Shown: piece after piece, positions 10,362 through 18,845 of the stretch
Layout of the letters: each line of letters opens with the position of its first letter
Numbering within the stretch: position 1 is the first letter of the stretch
Assembly: GCA_006503475.1 (NCBI GenBank)
Contig: RSEH01000071.1
Coordinates: 1-64,000 of the forward strand
DNA: 64,000 bases
Source of the DNA: Stentor roeselii
Taxonomy: Eukaryota; Ciliophora; Heterotrichea; Heterotrichida; Stentoridae
Direction: 5' to 3'
Notes under the pieces: generated by a model
Database searches by the model: none
Told to the model about the DNA's origin: nothing
What the model saw: only the letters and a program-made list of their open reading frames with translations
Made by a program: the position numbers and the translations under genes

Positions 10362-10711
10362 CTGTAAAACTTTTTATAATGTCCATTGTCTTAATGAAAG
10401 TTCGAATAATTAGATATCTTTTAAGTACTTTAGCAAGATTAGAAGAAAATATTTTAAAAGGATTGCAGAGTTGAGGATTTACTAAAGATAGTTCTCCATT
10501 TATATTATATAGCAAATGGATTATAAAGGAATCAATCAATGATTATTTTATTACTTCAGTTATTTTCAATTGATGAGGCTATATCTAGATTCTTTCAATC
10601 ATTGGTATCTGGTACCATTGTCAATGATGCGAAAAGGCAATTTGCTAAAGATTTCGATTCAACAAGATTTAAAAGGAAATTAGTGAAATTGAATCACTTA
10701 TAATAATCGCT
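10362..10711. other. Divergent intergenic region
   Basis: About 350 bases between divergent start codons. TATAA-like sequences flank both ends (CATTATAAAAAG on the minus side, CTTATAATAATCGCT on the plus side). Nothing else is recognisable. Confidence 0.5.
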
Positions 10712-10966
10712 ATGGGCTGTTGTTTTTCGTTTCCCGTAGAAGAGAACCCGAGTCTCTCTAAAGCCGATAATTATGAAACAAAAATGATAATCCCAAATGA
10801 TCTCTCAGAGCACATCCTTCCAATAGTCCAGCCAGATGCCGGATATTCCCAAATAGCTCTAAATCAAATCTCCTCTAGCGCATCCTATCAACCGACATTC
10901 GAACTTCCAGACAACGAGTTCGAAACAAGCATCGCCTCATGGAAAATTCAAACCTTCCATAAATAA
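10712..10966 (+). CDS. Small, probably dually acylated protein (MGCCFS)
   Basis: An 84-aa hydrophilic protein beginning MGCCFSFP. Gly2 fits an N-myristoylation site and Cys3/Cys4 fit adjacent palmitoylation, as in many small membrane-anchored signalling proteins. The rest (NDLSEHILPIVQPDAGYSQIALN and an acidic C-terminal third) matches no domain I know. It probably sits on a membrane, possibly ciliary or cortical, but its partner cannot be inferred. The short, well-defined start behind CTTATAA and codon use like its neighbours support a real gene. The next gene starts 30 bases downstream. Confidence 0.7.
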   Translation: MGCCFSFPVEENPSLSKADNYETKMIIPNDLSEHILPIVQPDAGYSQIALNQISSSASYQPTFELPDNEFETSIASWKIQTFHK

Positions 10967-10996
10967 GATTAAAAGAATTCCTAATTATATATATCT

Positions 10997-12190
10997 ATGA
11001 ACAGGTCATCATCAAGTCTCATCTACTCCAGTCCTCAAAGCACTCGTCAAAGCTCGAAGCAGTTATTCACTCCAAGAGACAAGAAATCACCTGACTATAA
11101 AAAAAAGCTGAGCTTTGTCAAGTCAAAAATATCAGAACTTGTCTGCCAAAAGGGAAAAATCTTAAAATGCTTGAAAAAAGTGAAAGCCAAGCTCAATAAA
11201 ACTTTTTTACGTGAACAAGTTTTAGTTAAAACTTGGAAAGAACAAGATCAGAAGATCAGAATCTTGCAAGAAAAGAAAGGATTCAAACTCGTTTTCTATT
11301 CGAATGAAGATGTCAGTGAAACTATGAAAAAAATTGTCAAACTCAGCAGAATCCTCAATAAATTCAGAGAACTTGAAAGGAAAGAGTCAGAAGTTGAAGA
11401 ACTGGAAAATGAACTTGGCCTGAAAGAATCCGACCTGAGTCTTGATACCAGAAGTTCTGAAAATGGCTCTGACTCAAGAGAAACCATTCAGAAAAGACTC
11501 CTGAAAAACAAGCTCTACAAGTTCTCATTCAAAAGAGAAAGCATTTCTTTCCATAATAATTTATTTCACAAGCGAAAAGAATTTATTAATTCTACCCGAG
11601 AAGAACTTCAAGCCGAAATCAAGAGTTTTTCGATGAAAAAGGAAATATTTTTTATACAAGAAAACAAAAAGAAACTGTTGAGACAAAAAGTAGAAAGACA
11701 AGAACAAGGCCTCAATAACTCCCGCGTGAAAATAAAAAATTTGATCACGAAAATCGAAGAACTTCACAAAAATAACGACGAGTTGAAAACCGAGCTTGAA
11801 GGACTCAAAATAAAAATAGTTGTTAAAAGGAAAAGGTCTGAACTTGATGGTCTGCAGCTTAGAGTGAGCAGTTCACTTGAAAAAATAGTAATTTTGAATG
11901 AAAGCTTGAACAAGAAAAAGAAACTTGTTGAATTCCAAACTCACAGAACTCACCTCTTTGAAAAAAAACTTGCCCTGAAGGTTCAAAATATAGAAGCGAA
12001 AAACGAGCTACTTGAAATACTCGCCAAGATTGAAGAAATCGCTGCTGCTCTTAGAGCGAAAAAATCGAGTAATTTGTGTCATGTAGAAAAAGACAACAGT
12101 AAAAAAAATCTTGGAGACTTGATTCAGCAGGCTCTGAGGAAAGAACGAGAGATCTTTGATTTGGAAAAAAAAATGGAAGAGTTTTTATAG
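10997..12190 (+). CDS. Coiled-coil protein
   Basis: A 397-aa protein. A serine-rich, basic N-terminus (about 1-30, with TPRDKK) is followed by almost continuous charged coiled coil from about 35 to the end, broken near 150 by an acidic serine stretch (SLDTRSSENGSDSRE). No enzymatic or membrane domain is visible. Such proteins are usually structural or scaffolding parts of the cytoskeleton or basal bodies in ciliates; nothing here narrows that down. It ends 44 bases before the convergent ubiquitin-like gene. Confidence 0.7.
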   Translation: MNRSSSSLIYSSPQSTRQSSKQLFTPRDKKSPDYKKKLSFVKSKISELVCQKGKILKCLKKVKAKLNKTFLREQVLVKTWKEQDQKIRILQEKKGFKLVFYSNEDVSETMKKIVKLSRILNKFRELERKESEVEELENELGLKESDLSLDTRSSENGSDSRETIQKRLLKNKLYKFSFKRESISFHNNLFHKRKEFINSTREELQAEIKSFSMKKEIFFIQENKKKLLRQKVERQEQGLNNSRVKIKNLITKIEELHKNNDELKTELEGLKIKIVVKRKRSELDGLQLRVSSSLEKIVILNESLNKKKKLVEFQTHRTHLFEKKLALKVQNIEAKNELLEILAKIEEIAAALRAKKSSNLCHVEKDNSKKNLGDLIQQALRKEREIFDLEKKMEEFL

Positions 12191-12234
12191 CGATCTTATA
12201 AATAATCAACTTTTTAATAATTGGTTAATCTAGT

Positions 12235-12492
12235 TTAGAACACCCTGCAACAACGACTTATTTTCTGTTCAAGTTCAACGGTATCTCCATGTCTTATTCC
12301 GATTTGGTCTAATCTCATTGATCTTTTCTTTAAAACAATGCCATTGTGCCTCAATTGAAACTCACTAATCGGCACAGTCGTGACAGTCAGACTTATCATA
12401 ATAATGAGATTCTCCAAAGTTTCATTATAAGTAATCTTTATAGTAAAAGGATTCATACTATAAGACTCCGATGGCTTGATTACAACTTCCAT
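12235..12492 (-). CDS. Ubiquitin-like protein with C-terminal CaaX-type box
   Basis: An 85-aa protein with the layout of a ubiquitin fold. FTIKITYNETLENLIIMISL corresponds to strands 1-2 and the helix, ISEFQLRHNGIVLKK to strands 3-4, and LDQIGIRHGDTVELEQK to the typical end of the fold. There is no Gly-Gly tail. It ends in ISRCCRVF, in which CRVF fits a CaaX prenylation box preceded by a second cysteine. Known MUB/UBL3 proteins likewise combine a ubiquitin fold with a prenylated CC-containing tail at the plasma membrane, where UBL3 acts in protein sorting. Fold assignment is by pattern and prenylation is predicted. It is divergent with the gene at 12506, only 13 bases apart. Confidence 0.65.
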   Translation of the reverse strand: MEVVIKPSESYSMNPFTIKITYNETLENLIIMISLTVTTVPISEFQLRHNGIVLKKRSMRLDQIGIRHGDTVELEQKISRCCRVF

Positions 12493-12505
12493 TTATAAGA
12501 CTTTA
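12493..12505. promoter_or_regulatory. 13-bp shared divergent promoter centred on TTATAA
   Basis: The whole space between two divergent start codons is TTATAAGACTTTA. The palindromic TTATAA at 12493-12498 directly abuts the minus-strand ATG and lies 7 bases from the plus-strand ATG. It is placed to serve as a TATA-like element in both directions. Confidence 0.5.
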
Positions 12506-13213
12506 ATGCGGAAAAGCAAATACAGCAAAGACAACCTTTACCTTCGAGCTTTAGAAAGAGAAAAAAACCAGCAAAGAATCAGAGAATCTAACAAAAAGAT
12601 GCGAAAAATCACTGACAAGTCCAAAGAAAGAATCAGGTAAACCTTATTCAGGGAATTTCAAAGACTCCACAATGAAAACAACTACTACATCGAGAGTTCT
12701 GTCTCTCCTGCAAAAGTGAGCAAGTCTTTCCACGACTCAGAAACGAGCAGTCACTCTGACCCTGACTCTTACTTCAAAAAAAAGATGATGCAACCAATTT
12801 CAAGCAAAGCCAACGAGTATGAAAAAGCGATTCAGCAGTTTTTAGGAGTCAATCAAAGCGACATCCAAATTGAAAAAATAAGAAAAGTGAAAAGAATCAA
12901 AACTCCTCCTGAATCACTGCCGAAAAGACCACGAAGCTCTTTTGAAAGGACCAGTGGTGGGTTGAATAGGGACAGTTTCAATGATGAGCTGAGGAAAATC
13001 GAGCAGCAAGAGAAAAACATTCAAAAACACCTTCGAGAACTGAATTCAAAGCAGAAAAACGTTAAAGTTAATAGTAAAAGTTTTAACAGTCCAATAAAAA
13101 ACAAGCAAAACGGCAATGTCGACCTTTTTCAATCGCTTGAGCAAGTCAATCAACTTTTGACTAATTTCTTGAAGAGCTCTGCAGCGAAAGCTGCAACAAA
13201 TAAAAAGAAATAA
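12506..13213 (+). CDS. Hypothetical basic protein with coiled-coil segments
   Basis: Two exons (intron 12637-12651) encode 230 residues. Exon 1 (MRKSKYSKDNLYLRALEREKN) and the segment around 155-185 (RKIEQQEKNIQKHLREL) look like charged coiled coil. The middle is basic and serine/proline-rich (PPESLPKRPRSSFER). The tail is AAKAATNKKK. No family recognised; a nuclear or cytoskeletal role is possible. The start is the first ATG after the TTATAA shared with the divergent ubiquitin-like gene. The next gene begins 24 bases after the stop. Confidence 0.7.
12637..12651 (+). other. 15-nt intron
   Basis: GTAAACCTTATTCAG, phase 2 (AG|G restores Arg). It carries an in-frame TAA if retained. Confidence 0.85.
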
Positions 13214-13237
13214 ACCAGGGATGCTTCATTTTAATAA

Positions 13238-14164
13238 ATGTTTAAAGATAAGTCTCCATTCGAATTCCTCGTCTTTAATCCGCGGCCACAGGCACAGGAA
13301 GACCGTTTTCGTTCGTCTGAACCTGCGAATGATTCAGATGATCTACATTTGTGTTCTTCTTCTGAAGACTTGGACAGGGATGAGTCTCCCCCTCCGCCGG
13401 ATTCAAGCCACTTGGCTAATTTGTCCTCAGTTATCTCTCAGATATCGATTCCAAAGAACCCACTGAGTGATATCGGAGATCCTTCAGAAAACAGATTGCT
13501 AAAAATAACTAATTCTCCGACAGTAGGCGCATTAACCGAGGTAATATCTAAACAGCTGAAACTAAAAGGCAAAGGTCTAAGTCACTTCGGCTCCTCCGAA
13601 AAATTGCTTCTCTCCCGACTGTTCAACCTAAGCGTTCTTGACTTATCCAACAACTACATCGCAGTCATTACTGACATAAGCCAATGTCCGAGCATCACAT
13701 ACCTGAACCTATCAAGCAACCTAATAACAGACATCAGTCCAATATCCTCATTACTAAAGCTGATCACATTCAAAGCAGCCCACAACAAGATCTTCACCCT
13801 AGCACCACTAGAATCATGTGAAAGGCTACAAAAAATCATCATCCACAACAACTCACTTTCAAATTTCCCATCAACAATGCGATCCCTCAAAAAACTACCG
13901 AATTTAAAAACCCTTACAATTCATTCAAACCCCTGCATCAACAAAACTCGAAACTCTCAGGAAAAGTTATTGTCAAGTCTTACTCTGGCTTCACTCGACA
14001 AAAAGAAACTAGAGGACCAGCCAAGAGAATATCGAGAAGTACTTCAAAGTAAACCAGAAGAAAAATTAACTGAGACTAAAGAAGAGTCGAAGTCAGAACC
14101 GAACAAAGCAGTGAAGCTTTTGGAAAGACTTCGACTTGAAAAGTTCTCAAATAGTCTATTATAA
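13238..14164 (+). CDS. Leucine-rich repeat protein (SDS22-like type)
   Basis: A 308-aa protein. An acidic disordered N-terminus (about 1-60, with SSSEDLDRDESPPPP) leads into leucine-rich repeats at about 100-235: LSVLDLSNNYIAVI, ITYLNLSSNLITDI, LITFKAAHNKIFTL, LQKIIIHNNSLSNF and LKTLTIHSNPC, the last being the cap typical of SDS22/LRRC-type proteins. A charged tail (EEKLTETKEESKSE) follows. SDS22-like repeats bind protein partners, often at PP1, axonemal dynein or centrosomal complexes; which applies here cannot be told. The start follows AATAA, 24 bases after the previous stop. Confidence 0.8.
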   Translation: MFKDKSPFEFLVFNPRPQAQEDRFRSSEPANDSDDLHLCSSSEDLDRDESPPPPDSSHLANLSSVISQISIPKNPLSDIGDPSENRLLKITNSPTVGALTEVISKQLKLKGKGLSHFGSSEKLLLSRLFNLSVLDLSNNYIAVITDISQCPSITYLNLSSNLITDISPISSLLKLITFKAAHNKIFTLAPLESCERLQKIIIHNNSLSNFPSTMRSLKKLPNLKTLTIHSNPCINKTRNSQEKLLSSLTLASLDKKKLEDQPREYREVLQSKPEEKLTETKEESKSEPNKAVKLLERLRLEKFSNSLL

Positions 14165-14195
14165 GTGTATAGGACCATTAAAAGAGCTTAAATAA

Positions 14196-14624
14196 ATGGC
14201 CAATCAGAATTCGTTTGCTGGGTGTTTCAAGCGGGAGAATGGGGAACGATTAGATTATAAAGATTATGATTTCGACACCCTTCCCTTCGTGCCTGACCAT
14301 TTGTATTGCAAGGTCGACATGTCGCCTTCTGTCAAGTGCATCTTGCCTCCGAAGTTTTTGGAAGAAGAGCCTTTGTTGGTCAACCCAAAACAGTATGAAC
14401 GAATCATTAAGAGAAGAATTGCAAGGAATAAAGGACATGAAAAGGAAGGCAAGATGAAGAAGCAGTATAAACACGAAAGCAGACATTTGCATGCTTGTAA
14501 GAGGAAAAGGTCAAGTGGAGGGAAATTTTTGCCGAAGGAAGGAGCGGATAAGGGAAAAAAGAAAGTTAAGTACTCGAGGTATTCTGCTGCGTGTGTTTTG
14601 TATGGATATACTCCAGATGACTGA
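14196..14624 (+). CDS. NFYA: CCAAT-binding factor subunit NF-YA (HAP2)
   Basis: A 142-aa protein carrying the complete NF-YA core at about 63-115. EEPLLVNPKQYERIIKRR is the helix that binds the NF-YB/NF-YC dimer, a linker follows, and then YKHESRHLHACKRKRSSGGK is the DNA-contacting helix with the diagnostic RHxHA and GG. NF-YA gives the trimer its specificity for CCAAT boxes. The protein is shorter than animal NF-YA because the glutamine-rich activation domain is absent. It stops at TGA; the very next codons give no conserved extension, which supports TGA as a stop here. A POLE4/CHRAC1-like histone-fold gene lies 16 kb away, but the two are not linked functionally by position. Confidence 0.93.
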   Translation: MANQNSFAGCFKRENGERLDYKDYDFDTLPFVPDHLYCKVDMSPSVKCILPPKFLEEEPLLVNPKQYERIIKRRIARNKGHEKEGKMKKQYKHESRHLHACKRKRSSGGKFLPKEGADKGKKKVKYSRYSAACVLYGYTPDD

Positions 14625-14947
14625 TTTTCAAAGAATTCTTATGATAAAATAGGTAAAATTCTTTAAGTAGACCTATAAAGTACCTTGCTCTAGATGGAAT
14701 CCATTAGATAATTTAATTACTGTGAATAAAGATTATTTTCTAGAAAAAGCAGATAATCTTCAGAAAGTTGATTGGAAGTTACGATGCTTCTCATCACTGT
14801 CATCCTAATCAATCATATACCTCAAACCTTCCATTATTCCCAAAGTATTTTAAAATGCATTTCAAATAAACCAGCTAATTCCATTTATATTTAATCATCC
14901 ACTCTAAATAAATCATCACCTCTTCCATTCTAATTTTATAAAGGTTT
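14625..14947. other. Intergenic region
   Basis: About 320 AT-rich bases, with TTTTATAAAGGTTT directly before the next ATG. Nothing else seen. Confidence 0.5.
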
Positions 14948-15493
14948 ATGGAAAACCCGATACATTCGATAAGGATTATCCGAAAACCCAAAGAGTTTCT
15001 ATCAAGTCGCAGGGCGAATTCTTCATACACATACACAGAAAAGGACTCTACCCGCTTCTCTCCTTCAACCAACAAGCTCGAAGGATTTCATTCGAGATTC
15101 TTCAACAATTTCAAAGACCCCAGAAAAAAAGGCCACCGCTTCGATTACCGAATTTTTTTCAGTAAAAAATTCACCTCTAGAAATGAAACGAGACCCATCA
15201 CTGCAAATGAGAGAAAAAAGACCATTTCACCATTTCCAGCCAGGTTTTGTTTGATAAACAAGAAGGAAGCTAAGAAACTTAGAGTTGAGAATCATGCTGA
15301 AAGTGACTTGCAGCTTATACGTGATATAAATGCGAACTCTAATCGAAGTGTTCTGGAGTTGGAAAAGGTTTATCGAAATTATATTTTGAACTTTCAGATA
15401 CCTGCTGGAACTGAAGGAGTGACTGAGAAGAATGATGAGGTTGTTTATAGCAACAAACACAAAAGGGTGAGGTTTGATCTTACACATCACTAG
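14948..15493 (+). CDS. Hypothetical basic protein
   Basis: A 181-aa protein rich in Arg, Lys, Ser and aromatic residues, without membrane segments, coiled coil or a recognisable domain. The first 110 residues are low in acidic residues (RFFNNFKDPRKKGHRFDYR). The last 60 look helical (ELEKVYRNYILNFQIP). Codon use matches the neighbours and TATAAAGG precedes the ATG, so I accept it as a gene. Function unknown. Confidence 0.6.
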   Translation: MENPIHSIRIIRKPKEFLSSRRANSSYTYTEKDSTRFSPSTNKLEGFHSRFFNNFKDPRKKGHRFDYRIFFSKKFTSRNETRPITANERKKTISPFPARFCLINKKEAKKLRVENHAESDLQLIRDINANSNRSVLELEKVYRNYILNFQIPAGTEGVTEKNDEVVYSNKHKRVRFDLTHH

Positions 15494-16050
15494 ACAATAT
15501 ATATAACTAGATGGTTTCAAAATATTCTAGAAAAATTTGATAAAAAATAAGAAGTAGGATATTTTTGTGAATGATTATCAACTTGCTTTTACTATCTCGT
15601 AGATATTTGAGTTATGAACTTTTACGGTAATCAGAATATCATATGTAGATTTAGTTGTGTTTAACTAAATATTTCGTGTCTAAGCACATTCTTGTACTTA
15701 AATTATCATAAAAATAATTAAATCAACATAGTTCTGCAAATAAACTTTTGATCCATCAGCCCTAAGCTCTTATAATCATCAATGAAAAACCAATTAAAAT
15801 ATAATCATTTATCTCATCGATAATTGATACCGACGAATAAATTACAAAATTTTCTGAAGTTTCAAACTTACAGCTTTCCTATCTTTAAAGATCACTAAAC
15901 CGCTGGATCATGAGAGTTAAAACATTTTAAAATGAAATAATTTCAAAGCACCTGCCTAGTTTCCAATAATCTAACTCTCAGTATTTTTTCTAGTTTTTAT
16001 TGAAAACTTAAGTATTGAGTAGTCTATGCGACTTTTAAATCATAAACTAA
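15494..16050. other. Intergenic region between convergent genes
   Basis: About 560 AT-rich bases. No gene, RNA or repeat recognised. Confidence 0.5.
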
Positions 16051-16818
16051 TTAAACCTTTTCACAAACTTTCGCAACAACAACAGTGATATCATCAGGTT
16101 TTCCTCCAAGATACTTTTGAACATAATAATGAGAAGCAGTTTTTGCAAAAGGGGAAAGATACTTACTGTCCTGACACAATTCATAGGCTGAATTTGCCAG
16201 ACTATTAGACATTCCTTTAAGGTCTAAGCCTTCAAGAACAGCTTTTTCTACAAGACTCTTGATATGGTCTTCATAAAGATTATCAGAAAATCCGTCAGAG
16301 TACAAAATTATTAAGTCTTCTTTTTGGAGCTGGAATGATTTTTTATCTCCTGTGGAAACATCGTCTCCCTCTGTTCCTAGCTGAAAAGGGAAATTGAATC
16401 CATGAAGAACTTCCTTGCTTTTATTGACGATCTCTAGTTTTTCATCGATTTTCCTGAATAAAAGAAAACCTGAGTCCCCTACATTTATTGTGTCCGCCAA
16501 ACCGGAAGACTGGTTAAGTACCATAAGGACACAAGTTGAGGAACCAGTTTCCTTGCACTGCTTAGCAGCGTTACTCAAAATTTGAAATGCGTTCCTCTCC
16601 TTAGCAAGTTTTTCTTCGTTTTCAACGTTCCTCATAAGTTCCCAGGCATATTTCGATGGGTCGATTCCAGATAAAGTCCATCCTCCAACACCATCAGCAA
16701 CTGCAAGTACATCATTTGAGGTATAATAAGCATCCTCCCCTTTTTTCTTTCCAGGGCCTACCATGGAGCTGACTCCTGCTTCAAAGTACAAAGAGAAGAA
16801 CCTAGAAAGCCTCAACAT
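16051..16818 (-). CDS. PP2C-family protein phosphatase, PPTC7-like
   Basis: A 255-aa metal-dependent Ser/Thr phosphatase. Motifs in order: GEDAYY (about 27), VADGVGGWTLSGIDPSKYA (about 38-57), GSSTCVLMVLN (about 83), INVGDSGFLLFRK (about 110), LYSDGFSDNLY (about 170) and KPDDITVVVAKV near the end. The aspartates in the DG, SDG and DD elements bind the two catalytic metals. ADGVGGW and NVGDSGFL are specific to the PPTC7/yeast Ptc7 branch, which acts in mitochondria on coenzyme Q biosynthesis and mitophagy control. The N-terminus MLRLSRFFSLYF fits a mitochondrial presequence. Full length for the family. Confidence 0.9.
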   Translation of the reverse strand: MLRLSRFFSLYFEAGVSSMVGPGKKKGEDAYYTSNDVLAVADGVGGWTLSGIDPSKYAWELMRNVENEEKLAKERNAFQILSNAAKQCKETGSSTCVLMVLNQSSGLADTINVGDSGFLLFRKIDEKLEIVNKSKEVLHGFNFPFQLGTEGDDVSTGDKKSFQLQKEDLIILYSDGFSDNLYEDHIKSLVEKAVLEGLDLKGMSNSLANSAYELCQDSKYLSPFAKTASHYYVQKYLGGKPDDITVVVAKVCEKV

Positions 16819-17792
16819 TTTCTGAACTATAAGATGGAAGACTTAATTAAAAAGTATAGTGAATAGAATCTAAGAAAGGAAAAAGAGTTCTCGATATCCT
16901 GAATCGATGATCTTTTAGATAATTATTTCTTAATTTCTCATCAAATATGAATCTGCTACATCTATTTTATAAAAGAACATAAACCAGCAGTTAGATTTAA
17001 ATATTTGGTAATGAAAAGTTATTTAATATAGGTTCGAGTACAATACAAATCTGTGAATCATTTCTAAATTCATATCAAAGTTTCTAAGTAATTAATTCAG
17101 TAAATGAAATTTGGGTTTGCAAATTGATTTAATTAAATAAGTATTATCAAAGAAACTCAAAAAATCTGAAATTAAGATCAAAGAAGCAAATATATAGACA
17201 TTTAAATTTTTTGAGCCAAGACCATCAAGAATTAGTTATTTAATTAAAATTCTGATTAGAGATTCAAATAAATTATGATTAATTCTATCAAGATCATATA
17301 GATTAAGTATTCTTATAGAAGCTGATTGTTTGATTATCTCTAGTAGATACTTCGTTCCGATTTTAAATGGCATCAACACTATGAGAAATTCTTTCTAGTT
17401 TGACCAAAAGTAGCTTGCTGTTATTTCAGTTATTGTAAAAAACCTGATTCCCCACATGTTTTGATTTAAATAGCAGAGTTCTTATAAAAAATCACAATCA
17501 CACAAATCGCAAACCTTTGTTTGCATTTTTCTGCCTAACTATTAGAAATTGATAAGAAATTTTATTTTTCAAGTTTTGTCAATAAGGAATTTTCTGATAA
17601 ATTCTCAGCTTTTAATAGATCTAACATTCAGTCCATCCTCTTTTATCATAACTGTCACATTAAAGACCATAAAAGTGCGATTTTTCCCTTTCTTCCAATA
17701 ACCACAAGGAAATCTCTAAAAAATAAAAAAAAAATATCCTAAATCTAAAGCCACTTATTTAAAACTAAATAAAACCCAAGTAAACCAATAAA
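16819..17792. other. Long intergenic region
   Basis: Nearly 1 kb of AT-rich sequence between the start of the phosphatase gene and the end of the CK1 gene. A GGTTCGAGT box near 17031 is T-arm-like, but no tRNA folds around it. Nothing else seen. Confidence 0.5.
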
Positions 17793-18806
17793 TTACTTCA
17801 AAACATCCCTGGCCATTTTTTTTTCTTCTTCTTTTTTTGCCCTTTCTTCATTTTTGCTTTCCTCAAGTTTCCCATTCTGTTTGTTCTACATAATCCATAC
17901 GAAATTAAGAATAGTCCAGTCAAAAATATAATCATATTGGTAGTTTTCCCTGAAAAACAAGTCTTTCAGCATCCTTTTCAAATACGCATAGTCAGGCCTT
18001 TCTTCAAACCGTAAATTCCTACAGTAATTCATATAGTTCATGAATTCAGGCGGAAAATTTTGGCAAAGAATCGCGTTACTTGTTTCCATTTTACTCTGCA
18101 TGATTTTTTCATATTTTTCCTTGCGATTATGAGCTCGAAGGCCCTGCCAGGGAAGTGTTCCTTTCAAAAAATACATAAAAACATATCCAAGTCCTTCCAA
18201 ATCATCTCTTCTTGACTGTTCAATTCCAAGATGCGTGTTGAGACTCGCATAACGAGCAGTTCCCGTCAAACTTTTCCCTTCTCGATAAGGAATATGCTGC
18301 TGGGTGCGGGGGTCTCTGTACTTCTTCGCCAGTCCGAAGTCAATAACAAAGACCTGGTTCGCCTTTTTCGCCAGGCCCATAAGAAAATTGTCAGGTTTTA
18401 TATCGCGATGTAGAAAGTTCTTGGCGTGAAAGAACTCAATCCTGGAAATCATCTGGTCAGCGAGCATTAGAACGGTTTTTAATGTGAACCTACGATTGCA
18501 ATTCGAAAAAAGCTCTTCTAGTGAAGGACCCATCAAGTCTAGCACCATCAAATTCAGGTCGCCTTCTACTCCAAAGTAGTGAATGTTGGGGATTCCGACT
18601 CCACCTTGCAAGATCTGGTAAATGCGAGACTCGTATAACAGTTGTGGATGTTTTGACCTCACACTTTCGAATTTTATCGCGATGTCTTCGTTTGTCTGCA
18701 CGTTTTTGCCGATGTGGATCTGGCCGAAGGACCCGCTGCCGATTTTGTTGCCGACTTGGTATTTGGTTGCGATAGTTTGACCTGAAGTTATGTTGAGACT
18801 AGTCAT
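17793..18806 (-). CDS. Casein kinase 1
   Basis: Two exons (intron 17886-17900) encode 332 residues. All CK1 landmarks are present: glycine loop [10 protein letters not shown] (about 21-30), AIKFE lysine, [14 protein letters not shown] catalytic loop (about 133-146), [12 protein letters not shown], the CK1-specific [22 protein letters not shown] in place of APE, and PWQGLRA. The kinase domain ends at [10 protein letters not shown]. Splicing adds a charged 30-residue tail ([14 protein letters not shown]). Without splicing the protein would end five residues after the domain, so intron retention would remove only the tail. Ciliates have many CK1 genes, and the subtype cannot be fixed. ATG sits directly after AATATAA. 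Confidence 0.93.
17886..17900 (-). other. 15-nt intron
   Basis: GTATGGATTATGTAG on the minus strand, phase 0, ending in an in-frame TAG. Removing it extends CK1 by a charged tail up to the TAA at 17793-17795. Confidence 0.8.
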
Positions 18807-18845
18807 TTATATTATTCTTTCTTGATGAAGTAAGAGTTAATTCAA

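Noticed and set aside
17025-17050. GGTTCGAGT box resembling a tRNA T-arm.
   Set aside because: No matching acceptor, D or anticodon stems on either strand.
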